The notes: generated from the sequence alone by a model not told the origin. A DNA stretch of 64,000 nt from Coenobita brevimanus (GCA_032717465.1 CM064658.1:8626332-8690331); one strand, 5' to 3'. Counted from the stretch's first letter, positions 1 to 11,308 are shown. Numbers and translations are program-made.

Positions 1-194
1 ATACCCTTCAGTCCATTAATGTATTTCTGATTTTATTATTGCTTTCTCAATCTAACTCCTCAAAGTTCAAAAAAATCTCTACAGCTAAATAAAATCTGAA
101 GTATAAAGTACGTCATCGGATTCATGGGGTTAAAATCGTAGGAATAGACACACAAAATAAGCTACTGGAGAATATCTTATCCCCAACAATCCTA

Positions 195-442
195 ATGATA
201 TACAGGTTACCAGTCGGCTTGTGCGGGCCGATTACACTTGGTTCACAGACTACACACACATCCAAAGCCACAACAACACTACAATCACACTTACACGCAC
301 TTCTCACCCTACATACAATCTCTACCAGACAGCCTAAGCCACTTGGTAGAGATACATCGGCTGTATCGTCCCTACTTCGGTCAGGATAGGCCAGTCCTGC
401 AGTGGATACTCAAACGGCTGATGATGATGATGATGATGATAT
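195..442 (+). repeat. SINE-like unit with (GATGAT)n tail
   Basis: A short non-coding unit that ends in seven GAT triplets (about 420-442). Its last bases before the tail (GGCTGATGATG) match the 3' end of the BovB-like RTE at 50.5 kb read on the minus strand. Sharing a 3' end with an RTE LINE is a known SINE feature. No clear tRNA A and B boxes were found, so the SINE label is tentative; it could be a 5'-truncated LINE 3' end. Confidence 0.35.
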
Positions 443-449
443 TTTTCCT

Positions 450-700
450 AACTTCAAAATTATATACAGTAGTTTACAGCACAGGAGAGACTTCACAGCC
501 TGAAAGGATTAAATGTAGTCTTCATTAACCCTTTGTTACATCCATTTTACTTTATTCTTGCTACCTTCAGTTTTCAGCTTAGGAGAAACTATTCATAAAT
601 GGAGGGGTTAGAAACAGCCTTCATTAACCCCTTCAATATAATGCATTTACTCAAACTCCCTTTATCCGAAAGGCCTATTCCAAGTTAGATAAAACTGTCT
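450..700. repeat. Recurrent short repeat (TTCATTAACCCCTCC family)
   Basis: Two adjacent degenerate units, each with 'cagctYaggagaga', a GGAGGGGTTAGA-like core and a CTTCATTAACCCC segment. Similar units recur near 15.8, 16.4, 16.7, 21.1, 21.3, 21.5, 25.0, 25.2, 40.7 and 41.6 kb. No coding potential was seen. Confidence 0.5.
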
Positions 701-1421
701 AGTAACAACCGTTGTTGCAGTTGAGTGACCCCAGTCTGTCTAGCTGAGCAGACCAATCAACTGCAGGCAAACAACTGTCTCTGCAGGGCCATCCTGTGCA
801 GTGAACTGATGTTTTTATGCGGCAGACAGCACCTCACTGTGGTGAGGTGCAGGAAAGAGCGTGAAGGTTTGGTTCCCTGACGGACACCTCATTCGCATCT
901 CTCCACGCAGTTAACAGGGGCACCATACATACTGTAGTAGGCTTCACATCATCCCACAAGAATAAACTAAACAGAATGTATGTGAATTCAAACGATTAAT
1001 ATATGCACTTTATCAAGAAAGCTTCCTTACCAAGTGATTGCTGTTGTTTTTTGTTTAAAGTTCCTTTTTTTTTTATGGCATATGAATACACAATATACCT
1101 GAAAAGTTACTGGATATACATTTTGTTCACTAGGAAATACCCTCATACTGTATTAAAATTCAGTATTGGGTATCATTCTTCCACTTTCAAGAACTATATC
1201 ACTATAAATGTTGAAGAAGGATGCCGACTCCGACTCCAGCCACAAGGATCTGAATCCTCACTTCTGACTGATTTCACACCCCTGAGAGACAAACCTATTC
1301 ACTCTAGCCGACGACACACCATTTTACTAAGCAGTGACAAGTTTGAGCCATACTGTGTCTCATGACTATTCTGGCAGCGCTTCAATGATCTACAATCAAC
1401 CTCCCCATCTCTCTACATGTA
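701..1421. other. Unassigned AT-rich stretch
   Basis: No recognisable gene. The only structure noted is a perfect 9 bp stem with a 4 nt loop at 829-850. The open frame at 1003-1365 has no domain I recognise. Confidence 0.4.
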
Positions 1422-2838
1422 CAGTCGTGGTCATAAATAATCACCTACCCTCCTGTACCCCGTGCCTCAGGCTGGCTCATTTATGCGCGGCAAGTCACAC
1501 TGGACTAAGAGGGGCGAAGAGGGAGGGGCCAGAGAGAGAAGGGAAGGTGGATGGGGGGGACGAGCGATGGTGCTGGGGTGGAGTGAGGGAGGGGAGGGAG
1601 GGTAGGTAGGGGAGAGAGAATGAAATGTGAAGTTCTGGCCACATAATTTGTTTTCTTTCATTCAGCGCATTATATGAAGGAGTTAATATTCGGTAGATAA
1701 AGCTGCATTACACCTTGTATAGCGGCATCAGATAAACTTTAGATAGGTGGTGATATCAAGGGCTGGCTCGTGAGAGAAATATATTGACGTGACAGATCAA
1801 ATATTAGTGCAGAGCCATCGAGATTGTGTAGGCCCAGATTGTCAAGGCATGGAAGCCAGAGAAGGAGAGGACACGGGCCCGCCTCCTCCAGCACACCAAA
1901 GACGAGTGGGAGCTGTTCAGACGAAACCAGCAAACCATCAACAACATTGTTTCCTCGGTGCCGCGAAGGCTGCATGAGTGTTTTAAAGCATGAGGCCACT
2001 GGACTACTTACTAAGGTGTTTCTGGTTGCTTTGGCATGACCAGTGTCGGTAAACAGTGACATAGATATATTTTGGGAGTTTGGATAGGATTTTGTTTCAT
2101 TTTCCTACTAACAGATTATGAGAGATACCGTTATCATATCCAACCAAGAGCACAGACATCAAATTTATTTACCTTTTATGCACAATTATTTTTAATGGCC
2201 TTTTCATATAGAGATGACATTAAATAATATTGAACTGACATGATGGTAACTGTAAAGAGGGAGTGTATATCACAAGGGTGATCATATTTACTGTGGACAA
2301 AGCCATGTCAAAGTTTGCATATAATTTTAGTTCCAAAAATTAATTACATGTAAGGGTAGAGGACGTTTCTTACACAAACATTACGGAAGTCAAAGCCATC
2401 CAGATTCCATTCTGCGTCCAAAGTCAAAATACACGGAGAAACACAAATATCTGGTTCTGCTCTAATGTTTGATCTGTCACGTCAGTATACTTCTTTCACG
2501 AGCCAGCCGTTGATATCACCACCTACATTATCTAACGCCGCTATACAAGGTGTAATGTAGCTTTATCTGCCGAATATTAACTCCTTTATATCATCCCCTG
2601 AATGAAAGAGAATAAACAATTTATGTGTCCACGATTTCGCGTTTCATTCTCCCTCCCCTCCCTCCGCTCCCTCACTCCACCCCAGCACCATCACTCGTCC
2701 CCCCCATCCACCTTCCCTTCTCTCTCTCTGGCCCCTCCCTCTCCGCCCCCCTTACTCCAGTGTGACTTGCCGCGCATAAACGAGCCAATCTGAGGCACGG
2801 GGTTCAGGAGGATAGGTGATTATTTATGGCCACGACTG
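1422..2838 (+). mobile_element. Tc1/mariner foldback element with ~390 bp inverted arms
   Basis: The element starts CAGTCGTGGTCATAAATAAT and ends with its reverse complement with small changes. It is flanked on each side by TA, the target dinucleotide of the Tc1/mariner superfamily. The inverted arms span about 1422-1815 and 2449-2838, far longer than typical simple terminal repeats, leaving a central region of ~630 bp. A relic of the transposase C-terminus is read on the plus strand from about 1795. Full Tc1 elements are ~1.3-1.7 kb with a ~340 residue transposase; only the end of that protein remains, so this copy is non-autonomous and foldback-like. Confidence 0.8.
1795..2030 (+). pseudogene. 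Tc1-like transposase C-terminal remnant
   Basis: Plus-strand translation shows a broken D-x-N-x-x-x-x-P-I-E segment at about 1795-1820; in Tc1 transposases the Glu of the PIE motif is the third catalytic acid. An in-frame TAG follows at the position usually held by the Trp of 'NVWA'. The frame then continues through a charged linker to QQTINNIVSSVPRRLHECF (about 1930-1985), which resembles the conserved C-terminal helix before the usual 'KARGGHTSY'-type end; here a stop follows 'CFKA'. The DNA-binding domain and first two catalytic Asp residues are absent. It is non-functional. The minus-strand frame at 1739-2062 is an antisense shadow of it. Confidence 0.75.
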
Positions 2839-2854
2839 TACCTATGGCTACGCT

Positions 2855-3415
2855 TATCGTGAGGAGTATGGTGGTTTTGTGGACATGGAAAAAGCTTTTG
2901 TATAAGTCCTGCAGGAAGCAGTACCATAAATTGGGAACTAAAGAAAAGATTTTTGGCTTGGTGCTCAACATATGAGTCAGGAAGTAATAGTAGCCAGATT
3001 CACTATTTCCTGGTCGTGAGGGCTGAAGGGAGGATAGTGAAGAACGTGAATGTTATAGGGAGGATTGTGAGCAGCAACACAAATTACTCTTATATGACAT
3101 AGTATAATACTAGAGTGGTGGTTGTGAAGAAAAATACTGATGCATCCATGAGGAATATATAAGGAAACTGAAAAACCAAGTAGGAGATGCCTTCTACAGC
3201 GAGATGTATAGAGTGGTGGTTGAACAGGGAGCTGTAGACTGACGTGTTAATGATTTGTAGAGCTTTCAAGAACAAGGTGTCATGAGTGTGGAAGGGAGGG
3301 GGCCCACCAAGACACAAGGTAACATGATTGTGGGATGAAGGTGTAGAAGCCACAGTTAAGAAGAAAAGAAGACTTGTGCAGGAATGGAACAGGATTAATA
3401 AAAGAGAAGAATACG

Positions 3416-3450
<35 letters not shown>

Positions 3451-4290
3451 ATTGTGGGATGAAGGTGTAGAAAGCACAGTTAAGGAGAAAAGCAGACTTG
3501 TGCAGGAATGGAACAGGATTAATAAAAGAGAAGAATACCTTCTACATGTCACCTATGCTGTAAAGCATAGGGCTTGAAAAGAATTACAGAGGGCAAAATA
3601 TGAACTTGAGAAACTCTTAATGGATAGCTTAATTGTCCTAAAAGGAAGAATGTGGTATCTAAGGTAGAAAATCAGATGAAGAGAGAAAACAGGGATATCA
3701 CAGATAAGCAGTGTGTAAAGAATGATGAAGTAAAGGTCGGGGTGGACAGTGGGGATATTAAAGATACTTGGAAAGAACATTATAATCAGTTCCTGAATGA
3801 AAAGCTGTTGCCTCAGCTGACACTGAAAGGGCTCTCCCTGTATGCTAAGGGGTCCTTGTATGCAGCATGTGTTAGGAATGTAATGCTGTATAGTTGTGAG
3901 ACCTGTGTAGTAAGGGAAGGGGATACTTGTAGGCTCAACTGTACACAAATAATAGTGATTTGATGGATGTGTTATGTACCCTTCAATGAGAGGTCTGGGG
4001 GGTTAGGACTGTGACTGAGGAGTAGAGAGGAAGGATGGGATTCAAATACTAAATATTGGTGGTGTGATAAGGGGAAGACCACGATGGTTTGACGATGTTG
4101 AGAGGATGGAAGATGTCAACTGCATGCAGAGGATGGGAGGTGTGAAAGTCAATGGCGGGGTTGAGGGAGGTAGACCCAAAAAGACCTGAAACCAGGTCAC
4201 CGGGTGTGACCTCAGGGATAAGGGACTGAATGAGGAGGTTGGCAGAGACAGAGCAGTATGGAGTGCTTCCATTAAGTAACAAAAGCCAAT
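2855..4290 (+). mobile_element. Decayed, rearranged LINE (RT fragments and C-terminal region)
   Basis: At 2864-2905 the plus strand reads a GGFVDMEKAF-like piece, matching the RT palm motif around the first catalytic Asp. At 3540-3800 the EN-RT linker is recognisable (NREDIT-like, then a WKEHYNQFLNEK segment). The sequence then jumps directly to the post-RT region (SLYAKGSLYAACVRNVMLYS) at about 3815, so the RT core is deleted. From 4050 to 4280 come remnants of the GRPKKTW...VTGCDLRDKGLNEEVGRDR end with frameshifts. A second copy of the same family is at 17.96-19.26 kb. The short (TG)n and a duplicated ~90 bp segment lie inside it. It is non-functional. Confidence 0.7.
3329..3538. repeat. 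Local ~90 bp tandem duplication split by (TG)n
   Basis: A segment starting 'catgattgtgggatgaagg' at about 3331-3415 recurs at 3448-3537 with few differences. The two copies are separated by a (TG)n run at 3416-3447. The duplication lies within the LINE remnant and probably arose by slippage or unequal exchange at the dinucleotide. Confidence 0.8.
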
Positions 4291-4434
4291 GCTTGAAAGT
4301 ACATATTAGAACCTTGATAAATGAAACGAAACAAAACATGTTGGCAGGGTCTCCCTGTCTTAAAAGAGGTATTAGAGTCAAAAGAACAATGACAAGTTTG
4401 AGATTAAGATCAGGATCAGACCTGAGGTAAATTA

Positions 4435-4800
4435 TGTTCATAATAGTTACAAACGGAAGCTGTGGCTATTGAGTCAAAGTTTTACAGAAGGAGTCAAACT
4501 TAAATATAACCCAATTAGTGTAATACAAAAGAAAAATAATCAATGTCCTTTCCAGAATACTGTACAAGTTAGAAAATCATACACTGTAATCCAACAAAAA
4601 TAATCAGTCCTTTAAAGAACGGTACTGAGAAAAACAAAATAAACAAGACAGTCCTTTAAACAACAGCTCTGAGAAAAACAAAAAAAACTAAATAGTCCTT
4701 ACAACAACAGCACTGAGAAAAACAAAATAAACTAAACAGTCCTTTAAGGAACAGCACTTAGAAAAACAAAATAATCCAGACAGTTCTTTAAGGAATGCAG
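4435..4800. repeat. LTR-like direct repeat, left copy, with 44 bp minisatellite
   Basis: Starts TGTTCATAATAGTTACAAAC and is similar over ~300 bp to 7119-7370, in the same orientation. Its distal part (4604-4795) is about four and a half copies of a 44 bp unit built on CAGTCCTTTAAAGAACAG and CTGAGAAAAACAAAATAAAC; the right copy has about two. The TG start and direct orientation suggest LTRs of an old, internally non-coding element, but no primer-binding site or clean CA end was found. Confidence 0.45.
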
Positions 4801-5480
4801 AACAAAACAATTTCTGCTTAGGTGACAAGAGAAGTGTTAGAGGCACCACCAGCGAGGAGTCAGAGGTTACCATCAGGGTATATCAGGGGTCAGTCCTGCC
4901 TTGTGTCTGCTTGGGTTTTACCGCGCGCTGCAGATCGAGCGAAAAAAGGCTTGGCCAAATACACGCAGGTCAGCTGACCAACAAAAACATTCAAGATGGC
5001 AGAGGATGCTGCTCAAGCACTGACTGAAGAAGTATATTTGATAAAGTGTGTATGCTCAAGTGTGAATAAAACTCCAATTTAACACATTAATAATATTTGT
5101 ATGCGTGATGATGATGATGGGAGGCCTCATACTGCACCTTAGCTCAGAAATAGGTGCTTCGTCACCACCCTGCTCATAGCGGTTTTGCAAACAAACCTAT
5201 AAACTAGTCACTATACCCAAGGAATCTTTAATATTTCTGTTTTGCTAGGTGTTTTTAGGTCGACTTCTCGTCTTACAGGCACTAGCAGCTGAGCCGGAGT
5301 TCTCTTTCCAGACCGGAACTAGAATACACTGTCAGAGGAACAAGGCATAAAAACTCGGGTCAACCAACCTTACACGTATATTATCTCAAATTAACACAGC
5401 ACTGAATATAATGTAAATACAAATTAGACACAATACACTATACAGGTACAAAGACACTGTCTAAACTGGAGGACTCTGTC
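4801..5480. other. Unassigned stretch between LTR-like repeat and GC-rich block
   Basis: No gene recognised. It contains a short GAT run near 5106 and AT-rich sequence; GC content rises towards 5480. Confidence 0.3.
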
Positions 5481-7118
5481 AGGGCTGCTGAGACCCCAGG
5501 GTGTCTGTAGGTGTCTGTCAGGTATGCCTTCCCTTAGAGGGCACAGGACTACTCTCAGGGGATGCGTCGTCTGGGATGGGTTGCTGGGTGGCAAGGTGAG
5601 GGGCCCGTTCCTAGTGGGGCCTCGATGGAGAGATCGGTCCTAAGGACTGGGATCGAATACGGAGAGTAGGCACGCTTGTCTGTGCCCACTCTGGGGAGGA
5701 GGTTGTCCTCCAATGGGGCTGGGGAGGTCATGCCCTGGGGTTCTGGGGGTGCCTCGGTGAGTCCGAGGACTGTGGTCTCCCTCAGGTCAGGTCGCCATCA
5801 GGAGTGGTCTCGCCTGGGCGCCTGCTGTACTGCTCAAACCCCCGGGGTCACGATGGGGCTTTGCCAGACCTCCTCCAGGCGTAGCTCCTCCTGGGGACTA
5901 CCTCTGTGAGGAGAAAGGGAGGGGTGTCCCACTCAGCCGCAGGATGAGTGGGCTAAACAAGAGACGTCCTCCGGAGTGGAAGTCACAGGGGACGAGAGAC
6001 AGGCAGTGCCTGTGCTCTCCCTGGCGTGGCTGGTGGCCGTTGCTGAAGCCCCGAGGGCAGCAGGGGTAGGGCGGTTAGTGGCCATCCCTCTCCTGCCGGT
6101 GCGGCTAATGGCCGTCACCGGGGCCCGAGTTCCGGGCAGGACTGAGAGCGAAATGCGGCTAGTGGCCGTCACCTGTCCACTGCTGTGGCTAGTGGCTGTC
6201 ACCAGAGTCCTATTGGGCGAGATGCGACTACTGGCTGTCAATTGTCCTCTGATACGGCCAGTGCCTGTCGCCAGGGCCTCGTTCCCCAAGTGGACTGTAG
6301 GCTAGGTGTGGCTAGTGGCCGTTACTCGCTCACAGGTGTGGCTAGTAGCCATCAACGAGGTCCTGAGGGAAGGGGACAGCAGACAAAGTGCGGCTAGTGG
6401 CCGTCACCTGCCTGCTGGTGCGGCTATTGGCCGTCACCACGGTCCAACTCCCAAAGGCAGCTACAGATGGAGAGAGGGCAGTGGCTGTCTCTCCCCTAGT
6501 ATGGCTAGTGGCCATCACTGGTTTCTTGGAGAAGAAGGGGATGCAGCTACAGAGCGGCCAGTGGTTGTCTCTTGCCTAGTTCAGATAATTGCCGTCACTC
6601 GGGTGCTTTCTGGGACTAAGAAATCAGCCCCACCCCGAACCTGGTGAGGGCTGGTCCAGCTGGAGAGCAGTGCACCAGCACTATGTAACTCTCGTCGGGT
6701 CTGTTGAGGGGAAAAGGGGCACAAGGTAGTAGGAGACATAGGCCCATACTGCCGGGGTACTGTGTGCGCACTAATAGCCTCTCCCTGGTCCTCCTCTGGG
6801 GTGGGTGTCGTGACGTCCCTGTGGTGTCTCGTCATTGTGGGCATTTCAGCTTCAAATGAATTTGGTGAAGTTCAACCTCCTCATTGGAGAGAAAAAAGTC
6901 CACAGTTGGAGCACATGTAGTACGGAGTTGAAGAGGTCGCCATCTTCTTTGTTTACAAATAGGGGAGTGCACTGACCAATCCACGTCATTCTTTCGCTCT
7001 CTTCGCCCGGTGGGCACAAAAACTTGCTTGCTGAGCCATTCTGTCTACCAGCAGAGCACTCTGTGCCACCCCATGGTGCTTGGGCAAGTAGAAACAAGGC
7101 TGCAGGGTGGGCCAATTG
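5480..7118. repeat. GC-rich block with 'GTGGCTAGTGGCCGTCAC' minisatellite
   Basis: This block is clearly more GC-rich than its surroundings. From about 6016 to 6600 it holds some fifteen degenerate copies of a short motif (GTGGCTAGTGGCCGTCACC and variants), spaced alternately about 30 and 50 bp. Long frames open on both strands (5676-5909, 5976-6305, 6306-6647 plus; 5933-6289 minus), but these follow from the repeat and base composition. No retroviral or transposon domain was recognised. It lies between the two LTR-like repeats and may be the internal part of a non-autonomous element. Confidence 0.5.
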
Positions 7119-7370
7119 TTGTTCACAATGGTTATAAATAGATGCTGTGGCTGGTGACTCATTATCATAAGAAAGGGGTCAGGGTTAAATAACACCCAAG
7201 TTGTGTAAAGTGAATATAAAAGAATAATAATATATGTCCTTTAATGTATACAAATAAGAAAAGCTAACATAATAATAAAAAAAATAAAAAAACAGAGTCC
7301 ATTAGAAGACAGCATTGAGAAAAAGAAAATAAACAAGACAGTCTTTAAAGAACATTGAAAACAATGAATT
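7119..7370. repeat. LTR-like direct repeat, right copy
   Basis: Begins TGTTCACAATGGTTATAAAT and matches the left copy at 4435 with clear but diverged similarity, including 'gctgtggctggtgactc', the 'aatatatgtcctttaa' segment and the AAATAAACAAGACAGTC minisatellite unit. If these are LTRs, their divergence implies an old insertion. Confidence 0.45.
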
Positions 7371-7417
7371 CAAGAGTTCAAGACCAAACACACACACAAA
7401 AAAAACACCAAACTTAT

Positions 7418-8218
7418 TCAAGATTCCTCAACCTCATCACTTAATACTCTATATTCTGACAAGATCACACCTTCCTCGGTAACCGAGACCCTGGCATAAT
7501 TCAGAATTACACTTAACCCAAAGATTGAATATCCAAGGCCTTTTACCACGTGAACTATACACATACTGGTATGATCGCCAAGCCTAACAGGAACTGAACC
7601 AACACTTTCCTTATATATTTCGACATAACCCGACATTACTGACTGAAGGAGGGGGGGTTCCAACCGTCTGAGTTTGATACCACACTTTTTGGCATCATGT
7701 GGCGGCATTTCTACTCCGGCAGTACCAGTATCTAACAGCCCCTCCACCTCAACTCCACTGATGCTAAACATAGTTCTTTTTCGCAAAGCCAATTTTGGTA
7801 ATGACAAAGCATGCTCAAAAAGTACATGCATACTATCATCCTCCGGATAGTTGATTAGCTGACACTTATAATTTATCAGTGTATCCAAACCCAGCAAAGG
7901 GGCATCAGTATTGTCGTCACTTATAACAAGGTAAGGAAAAATAGTCATGTTTTCTGCCTCATTCTCGGTCTCCACCACCACCTCTGTGTTGCCCAGGCCA
8001 CCAAGTACCCACTCCTAGGAGTCCCATTCAGGTACTGGCTTTAATTTGCTTTCACAATACAAACCGCATTCTTTTGCATATGAAATGGGCAACACACTGA
8101 ATGGACAGCCAGTATCAAGTAGAGTCAAGTACCACCTATCATTAAACTTGACCATAACATGGGGGTAACCATAACAGGGTATGTGTTCCTCACCGAAAGA
8201 CAACTTTATCCTCGGCAT
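7418..8218 (-). pseudogene. Tandem double retropepsin-like (DDI1-like) protease gene, one in-frame stop
   Basis: An intronless minus-strand frame starts at ATG (8218-8216) in a good context (CAAAATGCC) and ends at the TGA below 7418, about 266 codons. One in-frame TAG lies at codon 68 (plus 8015-8017); reading continues in the same frame on both sides, so this is a nonsense change rather than a frameshift. Domain 1 has LLDTGCPFSVLP (codons ~33-44) and, after the stop, PLLGLDTLINYKC, resembling the ILG-x-D-x-L flap-end motif of retropepsins and especially DDI1's MLLGLDMLKRHQC. Domain 2 has GLLDTGTAGVEMPP and a second SIFGLSVI motif. Retropepsins normally act as homodimers with one DTG each; here both DTG motifs are in one chain. 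It could be a decayed retroelement protease or a domesticated gene. Functional status is unknown because of the stop. Confidence 0.6.
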
Positions 8219-10340
8219 TTTGCCAAAATGAAAGTTAAAACAAACGCTGTAGTAACAAAACTCTTATTTATCGCCTGAAACAATGAAGTTCTGGGCAGAA
8301 AACAAGTAATACGCTTAAGACTTACAGGTGAGATGAATCCACCGTCTCACCAGCTTGCAGACGACACAACAACTGAGGCCGATGGCATTTTCTGGTGGCT
8401 ATAAAGGGCCAAACACAGACCACAGTCATACTAAAACCCGACCACGCATAATACGCCCCCTTTAAATGTACACTATTGATAGCAAGCTTTGTATAGCATT
8501 ATTTTTCAAAGAATCACTAATATAACAGGCATTCCTTACTGTACAGTATTATTTTACTCACCAGAGTGGACGAGCTGCAGTAGTAAAAACACCACAGCTC
8601 TATAAATGGAGGTATTATTCACAGCACCGTGTAGTTTGTGTAACCGCCGCCAGGGGCCCAGGGCGGCGCTGATGTTGTCTATGCACTTATTTTGATATAT
8701 TACAGAAATTCTCAAGAAATTTTACAAGCAATATGGAAAGGAATTCAATTTACAAATACCATAGAGAAATTTAGCAATGGGCAAGAGGACAGTCCTGAAA
8801 GAAAGCGTATTGTATACAGTAGTTAACCCTTGAAACGTAAAGTTTTCTATGAAATATTGTATTCTTTAAATTCAAATTATGTCGCTTAAGCTATATTAGA
8901 CTAGTACTTGCAGTATAACAATTAATATACTTATAAACTGCTTAATCTGTGAACTAATTCGAACATTTCAATATTAAATATATACATTTTTCTACTATCG
9001 AATGCGCCGGTGTACTGCCATTTTTGTTTACATTCTGAGGGAGTCAGAAGCAGGTATGTTAGAGTTAGTTTCGGAAGTTTGGACATATTTGGAATATATT
9101 AGTGGTGTTAGCGACTGTTCCTACGGTTATCTAATATAACAAGGTTATAGTTATTTGGCCTAGAAAGTTATGAGCAAAACGATAAGTGAAAAAGGGGCTC
9201 GCTCTTTTAGCCCTTGTTTTCAGTATAAGTTTTCAGTTAGGTTCGTGTCTAACTTGACCCATAGTAACTGTGTGTTAACCCGCATTATATGAATTTGAAA
9301 TATGAAAATTCATACCATATTCTTAATAAAACTATTAATCTTAGATTATTCGTATGGAATTAATCATATTTTTTTTTCTCTTAAATAAAGGGACAGATAA
9401 CTTCTAAGACATATTTGCATACCTTTTGTCAATATATGCGTGAAATTGTGATCTACAGAATTTTTTTCAAATCTCAAGAAATTTTATGGATGATTCTACA
9501 GATATTTTAGGGCCAGCACCTGGCAACACTGTAACACCATCCCCACGTCTTTTGAAATCAGCCGATGAATTCGGAAAACATAGTGGCATGGCCTACTGCT
9601 TAGCTTATGTAAGCAACAGCGAAGCAGAAACAGCAAGCTAAGAACAGTGATCCAATTGCATTGCCATGGTGGCGGTGACGAGTGCAGGTGTTTCAATGTC
9701 CGGCCAAAGTTACACGCTCGCTGCAGAGATAGCCTTTCCATGTTATAGAGCTCAGTGCACTTCACCCACAACCACTGAGCACAGTGACATTTAACACTTT
9801 CCAACTTCCCATTTTTCGCATGGTATTTAAAAAAAAAAACTATATTGCACATGAATTAAACTGATGTATGATTTCTCATATTATTTTAGCCATTTGTCGA
9901 TAAGAGAAGCGCAAGTAAGTTCCTATTTACCACATTAGTTTAACAAAAAGGAAATTATTAGCACTGCCGACAATTTTAAATATAACTTGCAAACATATTT
10001 ACCTCACAGATTATCAAGTCCGTGTAATTATATAACAACCATATTCGAGTAATGTATTTGTTTATGATCATTTTAAAAATTTTCCATTACCAGTGAATTT
10101 TACAAACGACTGGCAGTGGCTCGGCTTTAAACGTAGTTATGAAGCAAAATCTATTATTTTTCCTAATCTCTCCTGATTATTAGGTAAGTCCGCGATTAGC
10201 AACCCGGTAAATTAAGAGAGGAAATAATACATCTGTCTTGAAATAACTGAGAATGGATAACATCTATTTTATGCTGTTATTAAAACTCGATCTGAGTTTC
10301 ACGACAAATATTTGAATATCAGTCCTTGTAACTGGTGTTT
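8219..10340. other. Unassigned AT-rich stretch
   Basis: No gene recognised. On the minus strand just upstream of the double protease, a plausible splice donor (CCTGTAAGTC, near 8322-8331) and acceptors (TTTTCTGCCCAG and TTGTTTCAG, near 8275-8305) could define a 5' UTR intron, but this is speculative. The minus frame at 9496-9852 has no known domain. Confidence 0.3.
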
Positions 10341-10349
10341 ATAGTCGAT

Positions 10350-10614
10350 TTTCTTTCACCTGAGGGAACTGGGCCACTCAAACAGCATGAAATTCTGCTG
10401 TAATTCCATGACATTGGAGGAGCCTTAGCTGTGAAGTAGGAATGAGTCTTCATGGTTACCTGCAAAAAACCGTAACTCCATTTCATCTTTAGTTGACGGC
10501 CAGGTATTGTCACGTCGGATTTGACTAATAACCAAGGAGCTTCATTCTGCCACATGCAGCTAAGTTACATTTTTTAGTCTTCAAGTTGTGAGTGGCCCAG
10601 TTCCGCCAGATGAA
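10350..10614. repeat. Possible short MITE with ~25 bp inverted ends
   Basis: GGAACTGGGCCACTCA at about 10364-10380 is matched by its reverse complement at about 10588-10605. The similarity extends a few bases outward (CACCTGAG versus CATCTGGC). The interior has no coding potential. No target duplication was clearly seen, so the transposon call is weak. Confidence 0.35.
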
Positions 10615-10839
10615 AACAAACCAACTATATTTGGCCATGTACTGAGCCGAAAGGGGTTAGGGATCTTCCTTTAACTTACTGTAGCAGGTGAATACTCTGT
10701 TTTAACGGCCTGAAATTGCCATCTCTCCATCTTGATTGCTGACACGTAACATTAGATTATCATTATGGTGCTAGTCAGGAAGAAAGGCTATGAAAACGAT
10801 GTAGAGCTGTTGCATTGTCTTTCAGCCACTGAACAACGT

Positions 10840-10840
<1 letters not shown>

Positions 10841-10885
<45 letters not shown>
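10841..10885. repeat. (CA)n microsatellite
   Basis: About 22 uninterrupted CA dinucleotides. Confidence 0.95.
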
Positions 10886-10887
<2 letters not shown>

Positions 10888-11250
10888 AGACTCTCTCAAG
10901 ACATCATAGTGTACTGAATTAAGAGGCTAATAACAGTAATTAATCCGTACACGTATATATGTATTTTATCAATCTACCTATCTATCTAACTGGGTCTATT
11001 TATTTATATATTTATTTTTCAGTGGAATGACCCGCAGGCATGGGATATGTTTTCAAGATTTTGCGCAACTGTATTTTCATCCTTATTATACTGCTTGTGA
11101 TGGCAATCGGTGAGTTGGGTTTGGGTATTTGGTAAACAGCTGTTCCTTAGCGATTTATTCTGTACATAACACCTCAGTATTCTTTTAGCATCATCATCTG
11201 TGGTTTAATTTTTTATCCTTAAGCGCCAGTTCTAAAGGCATCCCGATAGT

Positions 11251-11308
11251 ACTGCTGCTGCTACTACTACTACTACTACTACTAATAATAATAATAATAA
11301 TAATAATA
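11251..11308. repeat. Compound (CTG)(CTA)(ATA) microsatellite
   Basis: A run that passes from CTG to CTA to ATA triplets, consistent with successive point changes in a trinucleotide repeat. Confidence 0.9.

Noticed and set aside
3090..3552. Minus-strand frames around the TG tract
   Set aside because: Antisense to a decayed LINE and extended by the dinucleotide; no domain.
5676..6647. Possible repetitive protein in the GC-rich block
   Set aside because: Frames are open on both strands because of tandem repetition and high GC; no start context, conserved domain or continuous frame across all units.
8398..8406. TATA box (GCTATAAAG) as promoter of the double protease gene
   Set aside because: The motif is on the plus strand and would point away from the minus-strand gene.
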